Shown here in pieces: positions 6,331 to 12,762 of a DNA stretch of 14,499 bases; position 1 is the first letter of the stretch, and each line of letters begins with the position of its first letter. Source of the DNA: an uncultured bacterium (lineage in GTDB: Bacteria; Cyanobacteriota; Vampirovibrionia; Gastranaerophilales; Gastranaerophilaceae); contig CASECH010000002.1 of the NCBI GenBank assembly GCA_949286405.1, positions 1 through 14,499 of the forward strand, read 5' to 3'. The notes beneath the pieces were generated by a model. It searched no databases. It was not told the origin of the DNA and saw only the letters and a list, made by a program, of their open reading frames with translations. A program made the position numbers and the translations under genes.

Positions 6331-7125
6331 ATGGAAGAAGTTATAGAAAAACTCAAAGAGATCGGACTTAACAGCTATGAAGCAAAAGTATATCTTGCTC
6401 TGCTGAAAAAGTATCCTGCTACTGGTTATGAGATTTCTAAAATAGCAGATATCCCACAAGCAAGAGCTTATGATACTCTAAAATCTCTTGAAGCCCAACA
6501 TATTGTGGTTTCTTCAGGAGACAAACCGATTACATATACGCCTATAAAGCCAAAAGATTTAACTAAAAGATTTAAAAGAAAAATTGATTCAACTATTGAT
6601 TTTCTTGAAAAAAGACTTCCTAATGTAAAAGAAAATTATTCTGAACCTATACACACTATCATTGGAAGAGCTAAAATTATAAGTAAAGTTATTGAAATTA
6701 TTAATAATGCTCGAAAAAATATTTATATTGAAATATGGTCACAGGATTATAAATATATTGAAAATCATTTAAAAAATGCATATAACAGAGGAATTGAAAT
6801 CAAAATAGTCGGATATGACAATTTTTCTTCAAACTTTGGTACAGTTTTTAAAAATGATACATCAAGAATGCTTGAACATTATGTGGGTGATAGATTCATT
6901 TTTATGACAGCAGACAATGAAGAAGGTATTTTTGGCAAAATTGAACCTAAAAAAAATGTCGATGCTGATGCATTATGGTCAAAAAATCCTGAAATCGTAT
7001 ATCTAATAAAAGCTTTTATTGCACGAGATATGTTTTTAATAGATATAGAAGACAATTTCCCGGAACAATTAAAATACTTCTATGGTGCCGGTCTTAAAAA
7101 ATTACGTGATAAAATTCTGCATTAA
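6331..7125 (+). CDS. TrmB-family transcriptional regulator
   Basis: 264 aa. The N-terminal winged helix (about 1-75) carries the TrmB signature: LKEIGLNSYEAKVYLALLKK, then TGYEISKIADIPQARAYDTLKSLEAQHIV and a wing ending in YTPIKP. A helical linker (about 75-105, FKRKIDSTIDFLEKRLP) probably mediates dimerisation. The C-terminal domain (about 108-240; IIGRAKIISKVIEIINNAR, IYIEIWSQD, IEIKIVGYD) resembles the phospholipase-D-like effector domain of TrmB regulators, often linked to sugar sensing, but no HxK catalytic motif is visible. TrmB proteins are best known in archaea but occur in bacteria. The gene lies between xer and tdk; its targets are not evident. A palindrome immediately downstream (7176-7191) before tdk is one candidate site. 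Confidence 0.88.
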   Translation: MEEVIEKLKEIGLNSYEAKVYLALLKKYPATGYEISKIADIPQARAYDTLKSLEAQHIVVSSGDKPITYTPIKPKDLTKRFKRKIDSTIDFLEKRLPNVKENYSEPIHTIIGRAKIISKVIEIINNARKNIYIEIWSQDYKYIENHLKNAYNRGIEIKIVGYDNFSSNFGTVFKNDTSRMLEHYVGDRFIFMTADNEEGIFGKIEPKKNVDADALWSKNPEIVYLIKAFIARDMFLIDIEDNFPEQLKYFYGAGLKKLRDKILH

Positions 7126-7175
7126 TCAACCTTTATTTTTACAAAATTTTACTTTCAAAATCCTTTTTACAGGTG

Positions 7176-7191
7176 TACAATAGGTATTGTA
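7176..7191. promoter_or_regulatory. 16-bp palindrome in the tdk promoter region, candidate operator
   Basis: TACAAT-AGGT-ATTGTA is a perfect 6-4-6 inverted repeat. Its left arm is itself a plausible -10 box (TACAAT, 5/6), with TTTCAA at 7153-7158 17 nt upstream as a weak -35, so a bound protein would block tdk transcription. It could also form a weak AT-rich RNA hairpin. The -10 assignment is tentative. Confidence 0.5.
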
Positions 7192-7222
7192 AAAATTTTT
7201 GGGAAATAGGGGAAAATAACTT

Positions 7223-7840
7223 ATGTATGGATATTCTTTTGAGTTAATCACAGGACCAATGAGTTGTGGAAAAACAGAAGAATTATTAAGAAGAATTAAA
7301 CGTTGTATTATTGCAAAAAAGAAAGTAAAAGTTATTTCTCCTGATGTTGATACTCGTGCTAAAGGTGATTATATAGAGTCAAGAAATGGCCTTTGGTTAG
7401 ATGCTATAAAAGTTAAACATTCTATTCAAATTTTATCCGTCGTAAAACCTGAAGATGAAGTGATTGCTATTGATGAGTTACAATTTTTTGATAGTAATAT
7501 TGTAAAAGTTATCTCTAAACTTATGGAAGAAGGTAAAAAAGTTATCGGAACAGGTCTTGAATTGGATTTTAAAGCTGAACCATTTGGCAGCATGCCTCAA
7601 TTAATGTGTATCGCAACAGAAGTAGACAAACTTCATGCTGTGTGTATGAAATGTGGTTGTGAAAATGCTACAAGAACTCAAAGACTAATTGATGGAAAAC
7701 CTGCTGATAAAAATTCTCCACTAATTATGATTGGGGGAGATGAAACATATGAAGCAAGATGTATTAAGTGCTACGAATTACCGGATATTCAACATGAAAA
7801 ACAAAAACGCGGATTGAAATTGCTAAGCTTTGAGCACTAA
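7223..7840 (+). CDS. tdk: Thymidine kinase (type II)
   Basis: ATP-dependent phosphorylation of (deoxy)thymidine to dTMP in pyrimidine salvage; cytoplasmic. 205 aa, the typical length. P-loop GPMSCGKT (11-18); Walker B with the catalytic acid in IDELQFFD (83-90, E85); the VIGTGLELDFKAEPFG segment (107-122); a structural zinc site formed by CMKC (C141, C144) and CIKC (C180, C183); and the substrate-binding lasso around IGGDETYEARC (170-180). Start ATG 7223 has AGGGGA (7208-7213) 9 nt upstream. It follows the trmB-like gene by 97 nt with a promoter/palindrome between them. Its stop codon overlaps that of the convergent XRE gene by 3-4 bases, leaving no room for a terminator. Confidence 0.97.
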   Translation: MYGYSFELITGPMSCGKTEELLRRIKRCIIAKKKVKVISPDVDTRAKGDYIESRNGLWLDAIKVKHSIQILSVVKPEDEVIAIDELQFFDSNIVKVISKLMEEGKKVIGTGLELDFKAEPFGSMPQLMCIATEVDKLHAVCMKCGCENATRTQRLIDGKPADKNSPLIMIGGDETYEARCIKCYELPDIQHEKQKRGLKLLSFEH

Positions 7841-8097
7841 TCATCACAAACTTTTAAATCACTAGGCAGAGCTTCCTCTATTTTAGCAACAAACTCTGAA
7901 GGTTTTAGACCACAACTTTCTGCTAATTTGAATATTGTTGTCAGTTGAGGGTCTTTTCTCCCTCTTTCAAGCTCACTTATGACTGAACTCGGAATACCAT
8001 ATTCTGCACCTATTACATACTGACTTTTATTACCTCGCAGCATTTTATATGTTTTTCCGGTCATTAAACATATTAATTTTTTTACATCTTCTTGCAT
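7837..8097 (-). CDS. XRE-family HTH transcriptional regulator (86 aa)
   Basis: Compact Cro/CI-type DNA-binding protein. The HTH_3 domain covers about residues 22-72: NKSQYVIGAEYGIPSSVISE carries helices 2-3, followed by LERGRKDPQLTTIFKLAESCGLKPSEF, the usual helices 4-5. There is no sensor domain, and only a short acidic tail (EEALPSDLKVCDD) follows. A 15-residue N-terminal extension precedes the HTH. A perfect TATAAT lies at 8121-8116, 18 nt before the ATG, and no Shine-Dalgarno is visible. A TATCG-N6-CGATA palindrome at 8131-8146 overlaps the -35 region, suggesting autoregulation. The divergent neighbour is a LuxR-type HTH gene. It may be a cellular regulator or an orphan toxin-antitoxin or phage-type regulator; no toxin or phage gene accompanies it. 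Confidence 0.9.
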   Translation of the reverse strand: MQEDVKKLICLMTGKTYKMLRGNKSQYVIGAEYGIPSSVISELERGRKDPQLTTIFKLAESCGLKPSEFVAKIEEALPSDLKVCDD

Positions 8098-8115
8098 ATA
8101 TTTATTTTTGTATGT

Positions 8116-8121
8116 ATTATA
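8116..8121 (-). promoter_or_regulatory. -10 box of the XRE gene
   Basis: A perfect TATAAT on the minus strand (8121 to 8116) lies 18 nt before ATG 8097, implying a leader of only about 12 nt. No -35 match is seen; that position is occupied by the palindrome at 8131-8146. Confidence 0.5.
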
Positions 8122-8130
8122 AATTTATTC

Positions 8131-8146
8131 TATCGTGAACGCGATA
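8131..8146. promoter_or_regulatory. Candidate operator between the XRE and LuxR-type genes
   Basis: TATCG-TGAACG-CGATA is an inverted repeat with 5-bp arms and a 6-bp spacer, and CGAT recurs 2 bp further on (CGATAACGAT, 8142-8151). Such short interrupted palindromes are the usual form of XRE repressor sites. It lies over the -35 region of the XRE gene and about 37 bp before the divergent LuxR-type gene, so one bound dimer could control both. Confidence 0.45.
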
Positions 8147-8182
8147 ACGATTTAGTCTATTACTCTCCGGATTTGAATTAAT

Positions 8183-8452
8183 ATGGAAAAACGAATAATT
8201 TTTACAAACAGAGAAATTCAAGTGCTCAACTTAGCAGCTTTAGGTTATACAAATAAAGAAATTGGCAATATTTTAAAATATAGTTACTACACAATAAAAA
8301 AAGATATCAGCAATATTATTCAAAAAAGTAATACAAAAAATAGAATACATGCAGTATATCAACTTACTTTAGATGGATATGTCGATATAGATTTAATGGA
8401 AAAACAAAAAGGGCAGACAAATTATGTCAGCCCCTTAAACCTGTGTGAGTAA
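8183..8452 (+). CDS. Stand-alone LuxR/GerE-type HTH protein (89 aa)
   Basis: Nearly the whole protein is a GerE HTH. FTNREIQVLNLAALGYTNKE (7-26) holds the conserved T-x-R-E-x-x-V-L and G-x-x-x-K-E-I, followed by the recognition helix YYTIKKDISNI and a final helix with NRIHAVYQL (about 53-61). No receiver or autoinducer domain precedes it. The C-terminal tail from residue about 73 (MEKQKGQTNYVSPLNLCE) is non-conserved because its DNA doubles as the terminator of the convergent gene. Start ATG 8183 has no Shine-Dalgarno and no clear promoter. It is divergent from the XRE gene with a shared 85-bp intergenic region. It probably acts as a DNA-binding effector controlled by its own level or by a partner protein. 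Confidence 0.88.
   Translation: MEKRIIFTNREIQVLNLAALGYTNKEIGNILKYSYYTIKKDISNIIQKSNTKNRIHAVYQLTLDGYVDIDLMEKQKGQTNYVSPLNLCE
8401..8433 (-). terminator. Rho-independent terminator inside the LuxR-type coding region
   Basis: On the minus strand GGGC-t-GACA pairs with TGTC-t-GCCC around a 5-nt loop (8433-8411, one mismatch) and is followed by TTTTTGTTTT (8410-8401). It terminates the 137-aa gene and lies wholly within the last codons of the opposite-strand HTH gene. In the + direction no T tract follows. Confidence 0.8.
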
Positions 8453-8472
8453 ATGTTTATTTATAAGTTGGT

Positions 8473-8886
8473 TTATGAAATACCAAATTGTTTATTCAAA
8501 GCTTCAAACTCGCTTGATGCAAATAATTGCTTTGCGTTATTTGTTGTTGATAAAGTATCTATATCTTTTTGGAAAGATGTTGTAAATCCCGCAACACTCG
8601 CATATTGAGCAGCTGTAGGTGTAGGTAAATTCAAACCTGATATTTCAGATAACAAAGCATAATCTTGCTTTTTCTCTGGAGATAACGCTGATCCTTGTTT
8701 TACAAAACCTAAAGCACTTGCGTAATATCTAGGATCTAATAAATCATCTCCTAATTCTTTTGTTTCTGTCTGTTTACCAACAGGTACATTTTGTTTTACT
8801 TCTTTTGTTTCTTCGTTTTTAGATAGTTCTTTTTGTGTAAAGAAGTTTAATCCTTTGCTAAATTTTCCATTGATTCCATCAACCAT
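8473..8886 (-). CDS. Unknown protein with a twice-occurring YAS-GF motif (137 aa)
   Basis: Unrecognised. The N-terminus (MVDGINGKFSKGLNFFTQKE) is followed by a charged, probably disordered linker (21-50). A short motif occurs twice 40 residues apart: YASALGF (55-61) and YASVAGF (95-101), each preceded by a polar turn (DPRY, TAAQ) and followed by a helix. The end is NAKQLFASSEFEALNKQFGIS. No signal peptide, membrane span or cysteine. Start ATG 8886 is supported by GGAG (8899-8896) 9 nt upstream, and a candidate TACAAT lies at 8917-8912. It is a single-gene unit, convergent with the LuxR-type gene that carries its terminator, and divergent from the next one. A structural or adaptor role is possible, but nothing shows it. 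Confidence 0.8.
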   Translation of the reverse strand: MVDGINGKFSKGLNFFTQKELSKNEETKEVKQNVPVGKQTETKELGDDLLDPRYYASALGFVKQGSALSPEKKQDYALLSEISGLNLPTPTAAQYASVAGFTTSFQKDIDTLSTTNNAKQLFASSEFEALNKQFGIS

Positions 8887-8911
8887 TTTTTAGTTCTCCA
8901 TATTTACTCAC

Positions 8912-8917
8912 ATTGTA
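8912..8917 (-). promoter_or_regulatory. Candidate -10 box for the 137-aa protein gene
   Basis: TACAAT on the minus strand (8917-8912) lies 25 nt before ATG 8886, giving a leader of about 19 nt that contains the GGAG Shine-Dalgarno. The -35 position holds only a weak match (TTATTA). Confidence 0.4.
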
Positions 8918-9259
8918 TACATCGGTTAGTTATTTAATAATCTTTAATAAAAAAGCATATTTTAATAACTTTTGTTACAATCGTTTACATCTTAATACTC
9001 TTTATTGTATCCTCTCTTAAAATTGATTTCCATATTTATATAAAGTATTTTTTATTTGTAAAATTGCATGTTTTGTTATATTTTTTGTATATCTTGTAAC
9101 ATTTTGTAATATATTTTTTATATACTTTTTATTGCTTAAAGTGTTTTTAGAGAGCAATTTTAATGTTTTTGAACAAAAAACCAGACAAATGGCTAATATC
9201 TATGCCGGCGTCTTTTGATACGATTAAGAAGTAAGCTACTATCTGAAAGGAGCTGGGGG
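8918..9259. other. T-rich gene-free stretch between divergent genes
   Basis: About 340 nt with no credible gene. The + strand is very T-rich, with repeated TTGTTAC/TTGTAAC/TTGTAAT-like words (8972-8979, 9072-9079, about 9094-9110) and an interrupted repeat ATTGCT (9131-9136) / AGCAAT (9153-9158). TTGAAC at 9169-9174 and TAATAT at 9194-9199 are a poor promoter candidate. A 9-codon ORF (9189-9218, MANIYAGVF) stops 41 nt before the next gene start and could be a leader peptide, but it lacks a ribosome binding site. The length is unusual here, where most gaps are below 130 nt. Confidence 0.5.
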
Positions 9260-9490
9260 ATGTCAGGGTATAGTAACACTTACGGTATAAAGAAGAATAA
9301 GGAATTAACAACAAGAGAATTTGAAGTTTTACTAAAAATAGTCCAAGGACTCTCTAACAAAGAAATCGGAAGAGAATTATTTATCACTCATCACACTGTA
9401 AAAGCACATATTAGTGCGATTTTCAAAAAGTTTGGGGTTACGAACAGAACAGAAGCTGCGATGAAAGCTCGAGATTTAGGGTTAATTTAA
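9260..9490 (+). CDS. Stand-alone LuxR/GerE-type HTH protein (76 aa)
   Basis: A GerE HTH domain with almost nothing else. LTTREFEVLLKIVQGLSNKE (16-35) is followed by the canonical IGRELFITHHTVKAHISAIF (36-55) and the closing FKKFGVTNRTEAAMKARDLGLI. It is closer to consensus than the 89-aa paralogue at 8183. I choose ATG 9260 because AAAGGAG (9246-9252) lies 7 nt upstream; a 15-residue extension to TTG 9215 would put that Shine-Dalgarno inside the coding region. The long upstream region (8918-9259) may carry its regulatory sites. Its stop at 9490 is 3 nt from the convergent lepA stop, with no terminator between. With no receiver domain, control must be through expression, a partner or modification. 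Confidence 0.9.
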   Translation: MSGYSNTYGIKKNKELTTREFEVLLKIVQGLSNKEIGRELFITHHTVKAHISAIFKKFGVTNRTEAAMKARDLGLI

Positions 9491-9493
9491 TTA

Positions 9494-11296
9494 TTATTCA
9501 TCATCTAAACTTAATACGGCCATAAAAGCTTCTTGTGGGACTTCCACACGACCTACTGATTTCATGCGTTTTTTACCTTTTTTCTGTTTTTCTAACAACT
9601 TTCTTTTTCGAGAAATATCGCCACCATAACATTTATCAAGAACATTTTTTCTCATTGCTTTAATATTTGTTCTTGCAATAACTCTTCCTCCAACTGCTGC
9701 TTGGATAGGTACTTCAAACAATTGACGAGGAATAATATCTTTCAATTTTGTAGTAAGTTTTTGTCCGATGTAAAAAGCACTATCCTCATGACATATTACA
9801 GATAAAGCATCAACTACCTCACCGGCAAGCATAATATCAAGTTTTACCAACTTAGAACGTTTGTAGTCTTTGAACTCGTAATCCATACTTGCATAACCTT
9901 TTGTCCTTGATTTAAGTTGGTCATAAAAATCTGTAATAACTTCACTCAGAGGTATTTCATATTCCAAATTTGCTCTTACTTTATCTATATAAGACATATT
10001 AATGAATATACCTCGTTTTGTTTGGCACAAATCCATCAAAGTTCCCACATAATCATTTGGAGTAATTATTTGTACTTTTACATAAGGTTCTTCAATATAA
10101 TCTCTAACTTGTGCCGGTGGTAAATTTGCAGGATTATCAATTTCCACCATTTCACCATTTGTTTTGTAAACTTTATACACAACAGATGGAGCAGTGGTTA
10201 CTAATGAAAGGTTATATTCTCGCTCCAATCTTTCTTGAGCAATCTCCATATGGAGCATTCCCAAAAAACCGCATCTAAAACCAAAACCTAATGCAGAAGA
10301 AGTCTCTGGTTCAAACGTAATACTACTATCATTTAGTTTTAACTTCTCTAAAGCTTCTTTTAAATCCTGATATTCATCATTATCTACAGGATACATGCCT
10401 GAAAAAACCATTGGTAAAGCTTCTTTATAACCAGGCAAAGGTTCTGCTGCAGGAGCTTCTATATGAGTAATAGTATCACCCACAAATCTTGTCAACTCTT
10501 TGATAGATCCTGCAAAATATCCTACATCACCACATACCAACTCATCTACTTGAACTCTTGTTGGAGTAAGATATCCTAGTTCTACTATTTCGTACTCTTT
10601 ACCTGATGCCATAAATTTAACTTTGTCACCAAGTTTCATTTTTCCATCAACTATTTTGAAAAAACAAAGAGTACCTAAATACTGATCATAAGCACTATCA
10701 AAAACAAGTGCTCTAAGAGGTTTTTCAGTTGTATCAGCAGGAGGAGGTATTAAATCAACAACAGCCTCAAGAACATCTTGAATTCCCTCACCTGTTTTTG
10801 CACTTACAGGTATAGCTAAAGATGAATCTATACCTAAAACTTCTTCTATTTCTGCTTTTACTCTTTCTACATCTGCAGAAGGTAAGTCTATTTTATTTAT
10901 TACAGGAATTATTTCTAAATCTTGCTCAATTGCCAAATAAACATTAGCAAGAGTTTGAGCTTCAACACCTTGAGTTGCGTCAACTATCAACAAAGCTCCT
11001 TCACATGCAGCAAGAGAACGAGATACTTCATAAGAAAAATCAACATGACCTGGAGTATCAATAAGATTTAAGATGTAATCTTTTCCATCTTTTGCTTTAT
11101 AATTCATCCTTGCAGCGTTTAATTTAATCGTAATACCTCTTTCACGCTCAATATCCATTGAGTCAAGAATTTGGTTTTGCATATCTCGTTGAGCAACAGT
11201 ACCTGTTTGTTCAAGCAAGCGATCTGCCAGAGTTGACTTTCCATGGTCGATGTGTGCTATTATACAAAAATTTCTTACATTCTCTTTATATTTCAT
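9494..11296 (-). CDS. lepA: Elongation factor 4 (LepA), translational GTPase
   Basis: Ribosome-dependent GTPase that acts on translating or stalled ribosomes. 600 aa, complete. The G domain has AHIDHGKS (14-21), RERGIT (51-56), DTPGH (80-84, with catalytic His84), NKID (134-137) and SAK (165-167). Domain II, domain III (LNDSSITFEPETSSALGFGF), domain V and the LepA-specific C-terminal domain follow. The end (CYGGDISRKRKLLEKQKKGK, then KRMKSVGRVEVPQEAFMAVL) is characteristic and separates it from EF-G, which lacks it. ATG 11296 has no Shine-Dalgarno; TATAAT with TTGATA sits 7 nt upstream, implying a leaderless transcript. It lies 43 nt downstream of the histidine kinase on the same strand but with its own promoter. 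Confidence 0.98.
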   Translation of the reverse strand: MKYKENVRNFCIIAHIDHGKSTLADRLLEQTGTVAQRDMQNQILDSMDIERERGITIKLNAARMNYKAKDGKDYILNLIDTPGHVDFSYEVSRSLAACEGALLIVDATQGVEAQTLANVYLAIEQDLEIIPVINKIDLPSADVERVKAEIEEVLGIDSSLAIPVSAKTGEGIQDVLEAVVDLIPPPADTTEKPLRALVFDSAYDQYLGTLCFFKIVDGKMKLGDKVKFMASGKEYEIVELGYLTPTRVQVDELVCGDVGYFAGSIKELTRFVGDTITHIEAPAAEPLPGYKEALPMVFSGMYPVDNDEYQDLKEALEKLKLNDSSITFEPETSSALGFGFRCGFLGMLHMEIAQERLEREYNLSLVTTAPSVVYKVYKTNGEMVEIDNPANLPPAQVRDYIEEPYVKVQIITPNDYVGTLMDLCQTKRGIFINMSYIDKVRANLEYEIPLSEVITDFYDQLKSRTKGYASMDYEFKDYKRSKLVKLDIMLAGEVVDALSVICHEDSAFYIGQKLTTKLKDIIPRQLFEVPIQAAVGGRVIARTNIKAMRKNVLDKCYGGDISRKRKLLEKQKKGKKRMKSVGRVEVPQEAFMAVLSLDDE

Positions 11297-11303
11297 ATTC
11301 TAT

Positions 11304-11331
11304 ATTATATTTGAAAAACAGTTGATATCAA
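11304..11331 (-). promoter_or_regulatory. Promoter of lepA, leaderless geometry
   Basis: On the minus strand TTGATA (11331-11326, 5/6), a 16-nt spacer and a perfect TATAAT (11309-11304) end 7 nt before ATG 11296. The predicted start falls on or one base before the start codon. The promoter fits entirely in the 43-nt gap after the kinase stop codon. Confidence 0.72.
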
Positions 11332-11339
11332 TATTTTGT

Positions 11340-12755
11340 TCAAATATTCATTTTTGGGAGAGTAAAAGTAAATTTTGTATAATCATCAATTTTACTTTCA
11401 GCATAAATATTTCCACCATGAGCTTCTATTATTTTTTTACAAATATATAAACCTAATCCTGTTCCTGTTTTTTTGTTTTGTTCTGCCAGAGTCACAAATT
11501 TTTCAAAAACATCATTTGGATTTGCAATATCTATACCATGTGAGAAATTTTTTATTGAAAAAACAAAGTCTGTTTTTGTTTCATACAATTCCATCGATAT
11601 TTTAGAATTTTTATAAGCATATTCAACAGAATTAAATAAAAGATTTTGAATAACTCTTTTTATCTCTATACAATCTACCATTGTTTCACTATTTCTTGAA
11701 CTGCAATTAAATATTAATTGTTGATGCTTTTCTTCAAATAAGTATTTTGTTTCTTCTATGCATTCTGCAATTAAAAGTTTTAAAGAGGCTTGTTTTTTAT
11801 TTAGTTTTAAATTTTCATTATCAACTTTATATTTATGAAGAATATTATCAACTAAATTTTTCATATATTTTGCAGCTCCTAAAATATCTTTAATTATTTC
11901 ATGCTGCATTTCATTTAATTCTAACCCGTTATTTTTTAACAGTAACTCTAGTGCACATATTTCTGCATTTACAGGTGTTTTCAAATCATGAGTTACCATA
12001 GCTAAAAAAGTTTCTTTTCTATCGTTTAAAGCTTCTCTTAAACAATTTATTTTTAATGCATTATAAATTTGTGAACGTACTACATTGACATTGAATGGCT
12101 TTTCAATATAAGCATACGAACCTAAATCAAAACCTCTAATTTTATTTTCAGGATCATTAAGTGCAGATATAAAAATAATAGGAGTATCTGAATTAAGTTT
12201 TGTTTTTTTGATTATTTCAGCTAGGTCAAAACCTGACATTTCAGGCATCATTATATCTAGTAAAAAAAGATCATATTTATTATATTCAACTACTTTTGCA
12301 GCTTCTAACGGTTTGGTGAATGTTGATAACTCTAATCCCATATCAGATAATGTTTCTTTTAACAAATCAACATTCATTTGATTATCATCAACAATTGCTA
12401 CTTTTAAACCTTTCAAATAATAATTTGATGTAGAAACCCTTTTTATTTCAGTTTTTTTACCTTTTTTTCTAAAAAAATCATGGATTAATTTTGTATCTAC
12501 TGGATACTTTATAACATTTTTAACACCGCAAGAATTTGCTGAAAGAATATTCTTTCTTGATATCTCTTCTGATGCAATCCAGACTTCTAAATTTGAGTGA
12601 TTTTTGCAAAATTTTTTTATCTGATTTATATTTTTAAAATCAGTTTTTATTATACATAATTTTTTAAGAGCAAGATTTTTAACCCCTTTTAATTCTCTGA
12701 AGTCTTCAACAAAAATTATGTTTTCATTTTCAGCTTTACTGATTAACTCTTGCAT
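11340..12755 (-). CDS. Soluble receiver-histidine kinase
   Basis: 471 aa, no membrane segment. Residues 1-100 look like a degenerate receiver: the last part (ILSANSCGVKNVIKYPVDTK) matches the end of a REC fold, but no phospho-Asp sits after strand 3 (LEVWIASEE). Residues 116-235 are an intact REC: D123/D124, phosphoacceptor D167 (LLDIMMPE), S197 and K219 (EKPF). The HisKA domain has H256 in MVTHDLKTP, and the ATPase domain has N375 (NLLFNSVEYA) and G2 GTGLGL (431-436). The G1 box, normally DxGxGI, reads NFSHGI (403-408), so the Asp that contacts adenine is replaced. Input is therefore probably a phosphoryl signal or partner binding to REC. No separate response regulator is adjacent. No Shine-Dalgarno; a weak promoter ends 7 nt before the ATG. 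Confidence 0.92.
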   Translation of the reverse strand: MQELISKAENENIIFVEDFRELKGVKNLALKKLCIIKTDFKNINQIKKFCKNHSNLEVWIASEEISRKNILSANSCGVKNVIKYPVDTKLIHDFFRKKGKKTEIKRVSTSNYYLKGLKVAIVDDNQMNVDLLKETLSDMGLELSTFTKPLEAAKVVEYNKYDLFLLDIMMPEMSGFDLAEIIKKTKLNSDTPIIFISALNDPENKIRGFDLGSYAYIEKPFNVNVVRSQIYNALKINCLREALNDRKETFLAMVTHDLKTPVNAEICALELLLKNNGLELNEMQHEIIKDILGAAKYMKNLVDNILHKYKVDNENLKLNKKQASLKLLIAECIEETKYLFEEKHQQLIFNCSSRNSETMVDCIEIKRVIQNLLFNSVEYAYKNSKISMELYETKTDFVFSIKNFSHGIDIANPNDVFEKFVTLAEQNKKTGTGLGLYICKKIIEAHGGNIYAESKIDDYTKFTFTLPKMNI

Positions 12756-12762
12756 ATTATTA

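Noticed and set aside
7176..7191. NrdR box in front of tdk
   Set aside because: The arms resemble an NrdR half-site (ACAAT), but the spacer between them is 2 bp longer than in the NrdR consensus, and only one copy is present where pairs are usual.
7837..8452. Toxin-antitoxin module or prophage remnant built on the XRE gene
   Set aside because: Neither neighbour resembles a toxin, integrase or phage structural gene; the Xer protein at 5369 is a housekeeping-type recombinase.
9131..9170. Terminator or riboswitch-like hairpin ATTGCT/AGCAAT upstream of the 76-aa HTH gene
   Set aside because: Six AT-rich pairs around a 16-nt loop are too weak, and no conserved riboswitch elements are recognisable.
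9215..9259. TTG start at 9215 for the second LuxR-type protein
   Set aside because: The only Shine-Dalgarno (9246-9252) lies downstream of it and is correctly spaced for ATG 9260.
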